From JAIQGF01 sp051006995 (GTDB lineage: Bacteria; Acidobacteriota; Terriglobia; Terriglobales; Acidobacteriaceae): a stretch of DNA of 64,000 bases. The stretch lies in assembly GCA_051006995.1 (NCBI GenBank), contig JBPCSQ010000014.1, forward strand, positions 122,524 through 186,523. The letters are read 5' to 3'. Made by a program: the position numbers and the translations under genes. The notes under the pieces were generated by a model that saw only the letters and a list, made by a program, of their open reading frames with translations, was not told the DNA's origin and searched no databases. This document shows positions 50,901-58,844 of the stretch, in pieces; the stretch's first letter is position 1, and each line of letters opens with the position of its first letter.

Positions 50901-51413
50901 ATGGCCAAGATCACCGCACTGATCCACACCCACAATGACGCGCCGCGCATCGGGCGCGCGGTGGAATCGCTGCGCGCTTGCGACGAAGTGCTGGTGATCG
51001 ATCATGGCTCCACCGACGATACGGTGAAGGCAGCGCGGGCGCACGGCGCCACCGTTAAGCCAGGCGTGCCGGGAGTGAATCCGGGCGTATACGCGGTGGA
51101 TGCGCAGCATGATTGGATTCTCTGTCTTCTTCCCAGTGAAGCGGTGGGCGAGGCGCTGGAGGCGTCGCTCTTCGAATGGAAGGAGCGGCAGAACAAGAAT
51201 CCGGATGCCGATAAAAAGGATAAAAATGCGGAAGGCGCGAACGCTTATTCGATTCAGGTGCGCGAAGAGGACGGCCACGGAGGTTGGAAAGAGCTCGGGC
51301 CACACGCGCGGCTGGTGAATCGTAAGAACGTGAACTGGCCGGGGCACTTGCCGTCCGATGTGGTGGATGGCGAGGTGCTGGCCGGACATCTGCTGAGGTT
51401 CGCTACTCCGTGA
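50901..51413 (+). CDS. Short glycosyltransferase family 2-like protein
   Basis: A 170-residue protein with the N-terminal GT2 nucleotide-binding signature (ITALIHTHNDAPRIGRAVES ... DEVLVIDHGSTDDTVKAAR). The DxD region of a full GT2 enzyme is not clear, and the C-terminal half is shorter than in lipopolysaccharide-core transferases such as WaaE. A charged low-complexity stretch (NKNPDADKKDKNAEGAN) sits at about residues 98-115. Either a minimal or a decayed transferase. ATG 50901 preferred. Confidence 0.65.
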   Translation: MAKITALIHTHNDAPRIGRAVESLRACDEVLVIDHGSTDDTVKAARAHGATVKPGVPGVNPGVYAVDAQHDWILCLLPSEAVGEALEASLFEWKERQNKNPDADKKDKNAEGANAYSIQVREEDGHGGWKELGPHARLVNRKNVNWPGHLPSDVVDGEVLAGHLLRFATP

Positions 51414-51417
51414 TGTC

Positions 51418-51506
51418 GGTCGGTCAGGCAGTCCATCGGTCTCTCGGCCACGCCGGCTCACAGTATTTAAGCGAGAGACTGACAGACCGAAAGACTGATA
51501 GACCAT
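51418..51506. repeat. Inverted repeat arms (GGTCGGTC / GACAGACC words)
   Basis: CGGTCGGTCAGGCAG and ATCGGTCTCTCG face GCGAGAGACTGACAGACCGA and AGACTGATAGACC. Word spacing is 7-8 bp and the arms flank about 25 nt. Confidence 0.6.
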
Positions 51507-51560
51507 TGAACTGAGTCAATCACTAGCGTCCGATCCGTGCCACTGCCATAATCGGCGTAC

Positions 51561-52487
51561 TTGGACCCCATCCTCGCAGGCGCGGTGTTTTGGTTCGGGC
51601 TGGCTTTCGGCAGCTTCCTGAACGTCTGCATTTACCGGATTCCACGCGAAGTTTCCGTTGTACGCCCAAACTCATCGTGCCCGAACTGCCGGCAGCCGAT
51701 CCGGCCTTATGACAACATCCCGGTATTGAGCTGGCTGCTGCTGCGAGGGCGCTGCCGCGATTGTGGCACGCGCATTTCTCCGCGCTATCTGGTGGTGGAA
51801 CTGCTGACGGCGCTGCTGTTTGTCGGCTGCTACGCGCGGTTCGGCCTGACCCTGCTCACGCTGAAATTCTGCCTGTTCGCATTTCTGATCGTTGGGCTGG
51901 TGTTCATTGATGCGGAATGGAAGCTGCTGCCGGACGCGCTGACCCTTCCGGGCCTCGGCGCCGGCCTGGTGTTCAGCCTGCTGGCGCCAGTGAACGACAT
52001 CCTGACGCAAATGCTGCCGGACTGGTTCGGGGCACATTCGGCGGCGGCGGTCTCCTGGCGGTTGCTGTCGCTTGCCGACGCGCTGCTGGGGGCGGCGGTG
52101 GGCGCGTCGTTCTTCTACGGGATCGCGATGATTTATCTGCACGCGCGCGGGCGCGAAGGTCTCGGCCTTGGGGACGTGAAATTGATGGCCATGGTGGGCG
52201 CGTTCCTGGGCGTGAAGTTGACGGTGCTGACCATCTTCGGGGCGTCGCTGGTGGGATCGCTGTTCGGATTGGGAGCAATCCTGTCGGTTTGGATAAAGCG
52301 CACGCGACGGCGGATGATCCGCAATCGGGAGCCGGCGGCAGCAGCGCGGCGCCGCGCCTGGCGCTCGGCGCGCATGGTCTATCGCTACTACGAAATGCCG
52401 TTCGGCGTGTTCCTGGGGGCGATGGCGATGGTGGCGCTGTTCTTCGGCAATGCCCTGCTGCGCTGGTATTGGGGACAACCGTTGTGA
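51561..52487 (+). CDS. pilD: Prepilin peptidase (A24 family, PilD/GspO)
   Basis: A 308-residue membrane aspartyl protease/methylase that matures type IV prepilins. FGSFLNVCIYRIPREVSVV and the four-Cys zinc motif (CPNCRQPI, CRDCGTRI) form the N-terminal methylase part. The catalytic Asp residues are in FIDAEWKLLPD and GLGLGDVKLMAMVG. Eight helices are predicted, plus an Arg-rich loop (residues about 238-262). The TTG start is uncertain. No pilin gene is adjacent. Confidence 0.93.
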   Translation: MDPILAGAVFWFGLAFGSFLNVCIYRIPREVSVVRPNSSCPNCRQPIRPYDNIPVLSWLLLRGRCRDCGTRISPRYLVVELLTALLFVGCYARFGLTLLTLKFCLFAFLIVGLVFIDAEWKLLPDALTLPGLGAGLVFSLLAPVNDILTQMLPDWFGAHSAAAVSWRLLSLADALLGAAVGASFFYGIAMIYLHARGREGLGLGDVKLMAMVGAFLGVKLTVLTIFGASLVGSLFGLGAILSVWIKRTRRRMIRNREPAAAARRRAWRSARMVYRYYEMPFGVFLGAMAMVALFFGNALLRWYWGQPL

Positions 52488-53137
52488 AGCTGGCCACCAA
52501 CCCGGTGTTTTTGCAGATGGCGCTGCTGTTCGTGTTTGCGGTGGCGGCGTTCGTGCTGGGTGTGGTGTTCATCCGAAAATTGCGGAAGGATATGGTTCCC
52601 GACCTGTCATCGCGAACTCCGCGCGTGGAAAACGCTACGGCATTCGCCACGGCGGCATTGCAGGCAGTCCTCCAGCAACTGAAGGAGAAGGAACAGGAGT
52701 TGAACAGCGTGCGCCAGTCGCAGGCGGAGCGAAGTGCATCCACGGAGTCAATTCACGCAGCCGTGCTGGCGAACCTGGATACCGGCGTGGTGCTGTTCAG
52801 TCCTGTGGGCCTGGTGCAGCAGGCGAATTCCGCGGCGCGCGAGATCCTGGGATATGCCAGCGTCTCCGGCCTGCACGCGCGCGACCTGTTTCGCGGGGTG
52901 AAGACGCTGACCGCCGATGTCGATGGCCCAGCCAACATGGCGGAGGCGGCGGAGCGGGCAGCACGCCAGGGGAGCACGTTTCGAGGCATGGTGGCAGACT
53001 ACGCCACACCGCAGGGGGATGCTCGCGTGCTCACGATCACGATCGCGCCCGCGGTAACTGCCGCGGGGGAATGCAGCGGCGTCATTTGCCTGGTGACCGA
53101 GGACAATGGCGCAGGGGCGGCAAAGTCCGGCGCCTGA
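52484..53137 (+). CDS. Membrane-anchored PAS domain protein
   Basis: A 217-residue protein. A helix at residues 8-30 (LQMALLFVFAVAAFVLGVVF) is followed by a coiled region (LQQLKEKEQELNSVRQSQAE) and a PAS-like domain (AVLANLDTGVVLFSPVGLVQ then QANSAAREILGYASV; end LTITIAPAVTAAGECSGVIC). No kinase or other output domain follows, so it is a sensor without an obvious effector. GTG 52484 overlaps the prepilin peptidase stop by 4 bp, suggesting co-translation and a possible link to pilus control. Confidence 0.72.
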   Translation: MKLATNPVFLQMALLFVFAVAAFVLGVVFIRKLRKDMVPDLSSRTPRVENATAFATAALQAVLQQLKEKEQELNSVRQSQAERSASTESIHAAVLANLDTGVVLFSPVGLVQQANSAAREILGYASVSGLHARDLFRGVKTLTADVDGPANMAEAAERAARQGSTFRGMVADYATPQGDARVLTITIAPAVTAAGECSGVICLVTEDNGAGAAKSGA

Positions 53138-53288
53138 GGGTCATGGCGCAAAAACGCGGTCTTTACCTTATTGCTTCCCCGGGTAAAGCTGGCGAAAAAT
53201 GCACCGGAACAGAGCTAGAATAGGCAGAGACTCGGAAATTATCAGTGGTTCGATGAGGGGACGCCTGGCGTCTCCAATTGAGGGCACC

Positions 53289-53822
53289 ATGAAACGGATC
53301 CTGTATGTATGCGCAGCGCTGATGTTCCTGGCGGCCACGTGCGCGCTGGCGCAGGAATCGCTGGGCGCAATGGCGCGCCAGCAGCGGCAGCAGAAACGCG
53401 CCAGCACCACCAAGGTGTTTACGAATGACGACATTGCACCGAGCCCGGCAGCGTCGGCCCCCAGCACGAATGCGGCAGCTCCCGCCGGTGGGGCGCCGAA
53501 ATCGGACGCCAAGGCTGACGCCGCGGCACCCCCCGATAAGGCGAAGGTGGCGGCGGGGCTGAAATCGAAGGCAGCGGAGCTGAAGAAGAGCATTGATCAA
53601 CTCCAGCGTGAGATGGACGTCTCGCAGCGCGAATTTAAGTTGCGGGCAGCCACGTACTACGCCGACGCGGGCAACAGCCTGCGTGATCCCAAGAAGTGGG
53701 CGGAAGAGGACCGCAAATTCCAGGCCGAGCAGGCCGACAAGCAGAAACAGCTCGACGACAATAAGCAGAAACTGTCGGACGTGCAGGAGCAGGCGCGCAA
53801 GGCCGGCATATCAGTCGACTGA
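53289..53822 (+). CDS. Secreted coiled-coil protein
   Basis: A 177-residue exported protein. The signal peptide (MKRILYVCAALMFLAATCAL, cut near AQA/AQE) is followed by a basic patch (MARQQRQQKRA), an Ala/Pro linker, and a helical coiled coil from residue about 95 to the end (LKSKAAELKKSIDQLQREMD, FQAEQADKQKQLDDNKQKLS). Similar small periplasmic coiled-coil proteins are common in Acidobacteria. Function unknown. A bidirectional terminator follows. Confidence 0.7.
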   Translation: MKRILYVCAALMFLAATCALAQESLGAMARQQRQQKRASTTKVFTNDDIAPSPAASAPSTNAAAPAGGAPKSDAKADAAAPPDKAKVAAGLKSKAAELKKSIDQLQREMDVSQREFKLRAATYYADAGNSLRDPKKWAEEDRKFQAEQADKQKQLDDNKQKLSDVQEQARKAGISVD

Positions 53823-53844
53823 TCTGCTCAGATTCTTTCTTTCG

Positions 53845-53876
53845 AAAAAAGCCCCCAGTCATGCTGGGGGCTTTTT
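53845..53876. terminator. Bidirectional intrinsic terminator
   Basis: An A6 tract, an 8-bp stem GCCCCCAG/CTGGGGGC with a 5-nt loop, and a T5 tract. It sits between the convergent coiled-coil and DUF4142 genes. Confidence 0.9.
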
Positions 53877-53894
53877 GCAGCGTTGAGACGAGGC

Positions 53895-54527
53895 CTAGCG
53901 CTGCGGAGTGATGGACTCGGCCTGCTTCAGGTGGTCCTGCAGCGTGGGCAGCGTGCCGGAGGCGAAGGACTTGATGTCAGGATCCTGCGTTGAGGTCGCT
54001 TCATGCTGAAATTCCGCGACATCCTTTTTGTGGTCCCGGACCATGTGTTCCATGTAGGCGCGGTCGAACTGCTCGCCGGAGAGCTTGGAGAGCCGGTCTT
54101 TCTCCGCTTTCTCCTTCTTGTCAGCGGAGGACGGCAGGTTGATGCCCTTGCTGCCGGCGATAGACTGCAGTTTCTGATTCGCCTGGCTGTGGTCGTTGAC
54201 CATGCGCTTGGCAAATTCCTTTACCTTAGGGTCCTGCGACTTCTGCTCGGCGAGCTGGCCGAGCTCGACCTCGGCTTGTCCGCCTTGCGCCGCCTTCATG
54301 ACGAATTGCCGGTCGCTGGGATCGAGCGGGCCCATCTCCGAACGGCCCATGGTGTTGCTGCCCATGGAGCCATGCATGCCCTGCATTTGTCCCTGCGAAC
54401 CCTGCGAGGGGCTTTGGCTGCCCTGCATGCCGCCGTAGCCTTGACCATTGGCTTGCGCGGAGGCGGCGAATGCCAGCGTGAGCACAACCGCGAGGCAGGC
54501 CAGCGCGCGAATGATTTTGTCGTACAT
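53895..54527 (-). CDS. DUF4142 domain secreted protein
   Basis: A 210-residue exported protein. The signal peptide (IIRALACLAVVLTLAFAASA) is followed by a Gly/Gln/Ser/Met-rich segment (GQGYGGMQGSQSPSQGSQGQ) and a DUF4142 ferritin-like helical domain (DRQFVMKAAQGGQAEVELGQ ... FAKRMVNDHSQANQKLQSIA ... LQDHLKQAESI). ATG 54527 is chosen because AAGGAG is 9 nt upstream. Function unknown. Confidence 0.87.
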   Translation of the reverse strand: MYDKIIRALACLAVVLTLAFAASAQANGQGYGGMQGSQSPSQGSQGQMQGMHGSMGSNTMGRSEMGPLDPSDRQFVMKAAQGGQAEVELGQLAEQKSQDPKVKEFAKRMVNDHSQANQKLQSIAGSKGINLPSSADKKEKAEKDRLSKLSGEQFDRAYMEHMVRDHKKDVAEFQHEATSTQDPDIKSFASGTLPTLQDHLKQAESITPQR

Positions 54528-54646
54528 AGATTCCATCTCCTTGGCGTCAGAAAATTGTTGGCGTGGTGACACGAAATGCGATGAAGCGGGACTGTGGCAA
54601 GATGCCCAGGAGCAACCGGCGCTCCCGGCCGGAGCCGCTGCCTGTC

Positions 54647-54655
54647 TGTTATAAT
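54647..54655 (+). promoter_or_regulatory. Candidate extended -10 promoter for tRNA-Leu
   Basis: TGT directly followed by TATAAT (54650-54655) forms an extended -10 element about 45 nt before the mature tRNA 5' end. No -35 match is seen. Confidence 0.5.
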
Positions 54656-54699
54656 TTCAGTGCCTCTACAGATTCCGGCCGTGCCGGCCGCAGGGCAAT

Positions 54700-54784
54700 G
54701 CGGAAGTGGTGGAACTGGCAGACACACCATCTTGAGGGGGTGGCGCCGAAAGGCGTGGGGGTTCAAATCCCCCCTTCCGCACCA
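54700..54784 (+). tRNA. tRNA-Leu, anticodon GAG
   Basis: An 85-nt tRNA with acceptor stem GCGGAAG/CTTCCGC and an encoded CCA end. The anticodon stem is CCATC/GGTGG with loop TTGAGGG, giving anticodon GAG. A long variable arm (GCGCCGAAAGGCG) marks the class II leucine tRNA. The T-loop GTTCAAATC is standard. It is 66 nt upstream of secG. Confidence 0.96.
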
Positions 54785-54850
54785 ACTCTCATCCCGCTTT
54801 AGAGGAAGTCAAGGAAAGGAAGGCGGCGCGAGCCGCCAGGACGCAGCTAC

Positions 54851-55198
54851 ATGGTTGTCGCAATTACGATTGTGCACGTCATCGTTTGTCTGTTTTTGAT
54901 CATCGTGGTGCTGCTGCAAAGCGGCAAGAGCGCCGACATCGCCGCGGCTTTCGGCGGAATGGGCAGCCAGACCGCCTTCGGACCGCGCGGCGCGGCGACG
55001 GTGCTGAGCAAGGCGACCACGTGGGCGGCGGTCATTTTCATGGTGACCTCGATCACGCTTTCGATTTTCGCTTCGAAGCGGGCGGGCGGGTCGTCGGTGC
55101 TGCAGAATATGAAGACCAATCCGGCGCAGTCGCAGCCGCAGAAGCCGCCGACGAACATGCCGACGCCGAATCCGACCACGCCGACGCCGAAAAACTAG
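54851..55198 (+). CDS. secG: Preprotein translocase subunit SecG
   Basis: A 115-residue membrane protein of the Sec translocon. The two helices (residues 2-22 and about 58-76) flank the conserved cytoplasmic loop LLQSGKSADIAAAFGGMGSQ then TAFGPRG. The C-terminal tail is Pro/Asn/Thr-rich (PTNMPTPNPTTPTPKN). It lies downstream of tRNA-Leu. The TAG stop is the first word of a heptad array (TAGCTTT). Confidence 0.95.
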   Translation: MVVAITIVHVIVCLFLIIVVLLQSGKSADIAAAFGGMGSQTAFGPRGAATVLSKATTWAAVIFMVTSITLSIFASKRAGGSSVLQNMKTNPAQSQPQKPPTNMPTPNPTTPTPKN

Positions 55199-55235
55199 CT
55201 TTCAGCTCTTAGCCATTAGCTTTTAGCTCCTTTCG
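55196..55235. repeat. Heptad-repeat array (TAGCTTT words) containing the secG stop
   Basis: TAGCTTT, CAGCTCT, TAGCCAT, TAGCTTT, TAGCTCC in 7-bp register. The first TAG is the secG stop. It is inverted relative to the array at 55315. Confidence 0.75.
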
Positions 55236-55248
55236 TTTAAGATGAAGG

Positions 55249-55274
55249 GGCTCCTGCGATCCAGGAGCCTTTTT
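55249..55274 (+). terminator. Intrinsic terminator after secG
   Basis: An 8-bp stem GGCTCCTG/CAGGAGCC with a 5-nt loop, followed by T5. It lies between two inverted heptad arms. Confidence 0.88.
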
Positions 55275-55314
55275 GTTCAGCGTGGTTTGCGCTCTGAATT
55301 ACAGGAATGCCACA

Positions 55315-55342
55315 AGCTAAGAGCTAACAGCTAAGAGCTTCT
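55315..55342. repeat. Heptad-repeat array (GCTAAGA words)
   Basis: GCTAAGA, GCTAACA, GCTAAGA, GCTTCTT end just before the next start codon; inverted partner of the array at 55196. Confidence 0.75.
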
Positions 55343-55344
55343 TC

Positions 55345-55977
55345 ATGATCCATAAAATACTTCCGGTCGGGCCGCTGCAGTGCAACTGCTCCATCGTGGG
55401 CGATGAGGGCACACGCGAAGCGATGGTGATCGATCCGGGCGACGAGATCGAAGACATCCTGCACATCGTGGAGCAGCATGGGCTGACGGTGAAGCAAATC
55501 GTGGTCACGCACGCGCACATTGATCACGTCGGCGGCGCGATGAAGCTCAAGCAGCGCACCTGCGCGCCCATCCTGCTGAACCAGAACGATGCCGACCTGC
55601 TGAAGATGGTGGACACGCAGGCGGCGTGGGTCGGGATGAAGCCGCCGGGCAAAGTCAGCATTGACCAGACCCTGGCGGACGCCGAGCAACTGAAGGTCGG
55701 GACCATGGCGGCCCGCGTGATGCATACGCCCGGACACACCGAGGGCAGCATCTGCCTGTACTTCCCTGCCGAGCGGAAGTTGATTGCCGGAGATACCCTG
55801 TTCGCCGGCAGCATCGGACGAACGGACCTTCCCGGCGGGTCCACCAAGAAGATCATGGAATCGCTGCACACGCGCGTGCTGGCGCTGCCCGACGAAACAA
55901 TTGTGGTGCCCGGTCATGGGCCGTTGACGACGATTGGGGAGGAGCGGGAGAGCAACCCGTTTCTCAAGAATCTGTAA
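55345..55977 (+). CDS. MBL-fold metallo-hydrolase (glyoxalase II-like)
   Basis: A 210-residue metallo-beta-lactamase fold hydrolase. Metal ligands are in THAHIDHVGGA (about residue 53), HTPGHTEGS (about 132), GDTLFAGSIGRTD (about 151) and VPGHGP (about 190). The pattern matches short bacterial hydroxyacylglutathione hydrolase-like proteins. With a YpdA-type reductase in this genome the thiol ester substrate may be a bacillithiol adduct, but that is inference. Confidence 0.9.
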   Translation: MIHKILPVGPLQCNCSIVGDEGTREAMVIDPGDEIEDILHIVEQHGLTVKQIVVTHAHIDHVGGAMKLKQRTCAPILLNQNDADLLKMVDTQAAWVGMKPPGKVSIDQTLADAEQLKVGTMAARVMHTPGHTEGSICLYFPAERKLIAGDTLFAGSIGRTDLPGGSTKKIMESLHTRVLALPDETIVVPGHGPLTTIGEERESNPFLKNL

Positions 55978-55984
55978 TTTGAAA

Positions 55985-56085
55985 CTTGTGAAACAACCAG
56001 CCTCGGATCTACAGCAATTGAGAGAAATGCAGATTAGAAATTGCCAAGTGCAAATCGCAAATCACAGGTTGGCAATTACGAATTC
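55985..56085. repeat. Heptad-like repeat words (GCAAATC / AATTACGAATT) at the aminotransferase end
   Basis: GTGCAAATCGCAAATCACAG and GGCAATTACGAATT step near 7 bp and supply the TGA stop and last codons of the minus-strand aminotransferase. Confidence 0.5.
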
Positions 56086-57252
56086 AAGGGCCCGCCAGAG
56101 CCCATCCTTGAACTCCCGCTCGGGAGTGATCAGGCTCAGTACAAGGTAGCCGTCCGAGGGAAAGTCGTAGAAGTGTCCGGGGTGGACAAGGACGGATTTC
56201 TCCTCCAGTAGTTCGATGGCAAGCTGCTCGTCGGAACGCGTGGCGGGGACGCGCAGCACGGCGTACCAACCTCCCTCGATTTGCAGCCGAGAGCAAACCT
56301 TCTGGGTAGCGAGCTGGCGCTTAAGCTCGGCGAGGTTGGTATGAATGCGTTCCATCAATTGGCATTGAAAGTCCTGCCGCTGATCGAACAACCTAGGGGC
56401 AGCAAGCTGCACGGGAATGTTCAACGAGAGATAAGTGTCGGCGATGACCTCCAGCCGCGCCATAGCCGTCTCGACCAGCTCTGGCGGGCCGCTCACCGCG
56501 ATCCAGGCAAACTTCATCTGTGGCAGCCCGGCGATTTTTGAAAGGCCGCTGAGGGTGAAGGTCAGGGCAAGCGGTTGATCGGGTGATCGCATGATCGGGT
56601 CAACGAGGCTCGGATGCAGGGCTCCGTCGTGCGCAAAATCAAGAAAAACTTCGTCGGCGACCAGCGCCAGCTCGCGTTCGGCGCAGAGAGCATTCAAGCC
56701 CTCGATGTCGTCGGCTTTAACGTAAGAACCGGTCGGATTGTTCGGATTCACCACGAGCACGGCGCGGGTGCGCTCGGTCAGGGCGGCCTTCAGCGCGTGC
56801 AGATCAATGTGCCAGCCGTGGTCGTAAAAGAGAGGATAGGAACGAAGCTTTACGTCCTGGAGGCCGGCAAGAAAATCGAAGAGCGGGTAACTGGGGGAGG
56901 CCACCAGGACCTCGTCGCCGGGCTCGCAGAGCAGGCGAAAGACAAACGAGTAGCCCTCGCTGGTGCTGGTGGTCAGAACAAGATGGCTGGCAGGGACGGA
57001 GGCGCCGCGTTCGCGGTAGTAGTCCACCACAGCGCTGCGCGCGACCGGAAGGCCCTGGGCATCGGGGTGATATTGCAGCGCGCGCGGGTCAAGCAGCGAT
57101 TTGAGAATGGCGTTGCTGTTGTAATGCAGTCCAATCTGCGTTGGATTGGAGGCACTGAGGTCGAGCAGTTCCCTGCCGGCAGCGCGATGCTTCTCCAGCG
57201 CGCGGCTGAAGGCGTTGGGCGCAAGCTGCCAATCGGTACGGCGGGAGAACAT
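56062..57252 (-). CDS. Pyridoxal-phosphate aminotransferase class I/II
   Basis: A 396-residue PLP enzyme of fold type I. The Schiff-base Lys is in TLSGLSKIAGLPQMKFAW (about residue 235), the Asn and Asp in VVNPNNPTGSYVK and LVADEVFLDF, and the substrate Arg region is in DGYLVLSLI near the end. ATG 57252 follows GGGAGAAC; an in-frame extension to 57348 is repeat-derived. Specificity cannot be read out; alanine or aspartate-type is possible. It is followed by a divergent-looking repeat spacer and the MBL gene. Confidence 0.9.
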   Translation of the reverse strand: MFSRRTDWQLAPNAFSRALEKHRAAGRELLDLSASNPTQIGLHYNSNAILKSLLDPRALQYHPDAQGLPVARSAVVDYYRERGASVPASHLVLTTSTSEGYSFVFRLLCEPGDEVLVASPSYPLFDFLAGLQDVKLRSYPLFYDHGWHIDLHALKAALTERTRAVLVVNPNNPTGSYVKADDIEGLNALCAERELALVADEVFLDFAHDGALHPSLVDPIMRSPDQPLALTFTLSGLSKIAGLPQMKFAWIAVSGPPELVETAMARLEVIADTYLSLNIPVQLAAPRLFDQRQDFQCQLMERIHTNLAELKRQLATQKVCSRLQIEGGWYAVLRVPATRSDEQLAIELLEEKSVLVHPGHFYDFPSDGYLVLSLITPEREFKDGLWRALEFVIANL

Positions 57253-57260
57253 GAACGATT

Positions 57261-57288
57261 GGTAATTTGTAATTGGTAATTTGTAAAG
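57261..57288. repeat. Heptad-repeat arm (GGTAATT words)
   Basis: GGTAATT, TGTAATT, GGTAATT, TGTAAAG directly upstream of the aminotransferase start. The inverted arm is at 57352-57376. Confidence 0.7.
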
Positions 57289-57317
57289 TACCGAACGTTG
57301 CGCAGGGACTTGGACAG

Positions 57318-57341
57318 AAAAAAGGGCCGCATTCGCGGCCC
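57318..57341 (-). terminator. Intrinsic terminator after the OFA transporter
   Basis: On the minus strand, stem GGGCCGC/GCGGCCC with a 4-nt loop is followed by T6. It lies between two heptad arms. Confidence 0.82.
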
Positions 57342-57351
57342 ACATCACAAA

Positions 57352-57376
57352 CTACCAATTCCAAATTACAAATTTT
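57352..57376. repeat. Heptad-repeat arm (CCAAATT words)
   Basis: ACCAATT, CCAAATT, ACAAATT in 7-bp register, abutting the transporter stop; inverted partner of 57261-57288. Confidence 0.7.
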
Positions 57377-58636
57377 CTACGCCGTCTTCCTCAGATCGGC
57401 GGTAGCCGCGGCCTGCGGGGCACGAGGTCGGTAGCGCGCCAGGATGGGCAGCACCAGCGAACAGACCATCACGATGGCGATGATGTGCACTGCCGGCCCG
57501 TACGAGCCGGTGTTCTGACGCACGTGCGCGATCAAGATCGGGGACGGGACCGCGCCCGCACCCCAGGCCAACAGCACCCAGCCGTAAATTCCCCCCATGT
57601 ACTTCGCGCCGAAAAAGTCGGCGGTAAACGACGGCATGGTGCCGAAGCCGCCACCATAGCAGAGGCCGATGATGGCGAACATCAGGCTGAACAGGGTCAG
57701 GTTGTGAACGCTGGTCAGGGCAAAGAAGATCACCGCCTGGATGGCATAAAGCAGAAAGTACACCGGAGCGCGGCCGATCAGATCCGACACCCAGGCCCAG
57801 AACACGCGGCCAGCGCCGTTGAAAATGGAGATCAGCCCGACCATGCCGGCGGCCGCTACGGGTGTCATGCTCACCAGTTGCTGTGCCATCGGAGAAGCCT
57901 GGCTGATGATCATGATTCCGGCGGAGACGTTGAGGAAAAGCATGGCCCACAGCAGCCAGAACTGCCAGGTCTTCATCGCCTGGGCGACTGTGAAATCAAT
58001 TTTGGTGGCGCTCTTCTGCACCGCCGAGGTGGGCGTCCATCCGGTCGGAATGTAGCCCTGCGGCGGGTTGGCGTAGAACTGACCGGCCGCGACTACCAGG
58101 ATCAAGTAAACGATGCCGAACGCCCAGAAAGTAACGGGAACGCCGCTCGACTGGATGACCTTAGCGGCAATGGGGCTGAAGATGAGCGCGCCCGCGCCGT
58201 AGCCGGCGACGGCGACGCCCGTCATCAGGCCGCGGCGATCAGGGAACCATTTGACCAGCGTGGCCACGGGGGTGATGTAGCCCATGCCCATGCCGATGCC
58301 ACTGATGATGCCGTACCCGGCATACAAACCGCCGAGCGAATGCGCCCTGACGGAGAATCCGGCGATCAGGTAGCCGATGCCGTAGATGACGCCGGCCACG
58401 GTGGCCACGCGGCGGGGCCCGACGCGGTCCTGCCACAGACCGCCGATCACGGTGCCGACACCGAGGAACAAAATGGCCAGTGTGAAGGTGAGTGAAACCT
58501 GGGTGAGCTGCCAGTGCTCGGAGGCGATCAGCGGCTTAACGAATACGCTCCAGCCATAAGCAGCGCCCAAACAAATCTGCATCACGACCGCCGCAGCGGC
58601 GATCCCCCAGCGGTTGCGAAGTCTTTCTTCCGCCAT
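57377..58636 (-). CDS. OFA-family MFS transporter (oxalate/formate antiporter-like)
   Basis: A 419-residue major facilitator with 12 helices. The OFA family is suggested by the opening RWGIAAAAVVMQICLGAAYG then WSVFVKPL, GYGIISGIGMGMGYITPVAT, KWFPDRRGLMTGVAVAGYGA and the middle NGAGRVFWAWVSDLIGR. ATG 58636 (AGAGG 8 nt upstream) is preferred to a GTG at 58645. It is transcribed away from the formate dehydrogenase genes across a 208-bp gap, which makes formate or oxalate a likely cargo. Specificity is not proven by sequence. Confidence 0.88.
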   Translation of the reverse strand: MAEERLRNRWGIAAAAVVMQICLGAAYGWSVFVKPLIASEHWQLTQVSLTFTLAILFLGVGTVIGGLWQDRVGPRRVATVAGVIYGIGYLIAGFSVRAHSLGGLYAGYGIISGIGMGMGYITPVATLVKWFPDRRGLMTGVAVAGYGAGALIFSPIAAKVIQSSGVPVTFWAFGIVYLILVVAAGQFYANPPQGYIPTGWTPTSAVQKSATKIDFTVAQAMKTWQFWLLWAMLFLNVSAGIMIISQASPMAQQLVSMTPVAAAGMVGLISIFNGAGRVFWAWVSDLIGRAPVYFLLYAIQAVIFFALTSVHNLTLFSLMFAIIGLCYGGGFGTMPSFTADFFGAKYMGGIYGWVLLAWGAGAVPSPILIAHVRQNTGSYGPAVHIIAIVMVCSLVLPILARYRPRAPQAAATADLRKTA

Positions 58637-58700
58637 TCTTTCCACCTCTGCTTCGGCAACCCGAAGCTGTTTGTACGATGCGCAGCACGTGCCGCCTGTT

Positions 58701-58719
58701 TACCTCGTCCTACGAGGTA
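58701..58719. promoter_or_regulatory. Candidate operator in the OFA-FDH divergent gap
   Basis: A perfect inverted repeat TACCTCG-N5-CGAGGTA is followed by a second CTGTTTACC word (58696-58704 and 58730-58738). Its position between divergent operons suits a shared regulator, but no regulator gene is visible. Confidence 0.35.
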
Positions 58720-58844
58720 CTCTGGCCTGCTGTTTACCAAGTGTGCAACCTTCGGCCGACGCCCGGTCTCTAGATTGAATGAAGCGTGTTTCAGAGTTCC
58801 GCTGCTTCCGAACTCTGCAATCCGCGTCATCCCAGGGGTGTCGG

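Noticed and set aside
58637..58844. Sigma-54 promoter between the OFA transporter and the formate dehydrogenase
   Set aside because: TGGCCTGCTGTTTACC resembles the -24/-12 pattern but lacks the GC at -12.
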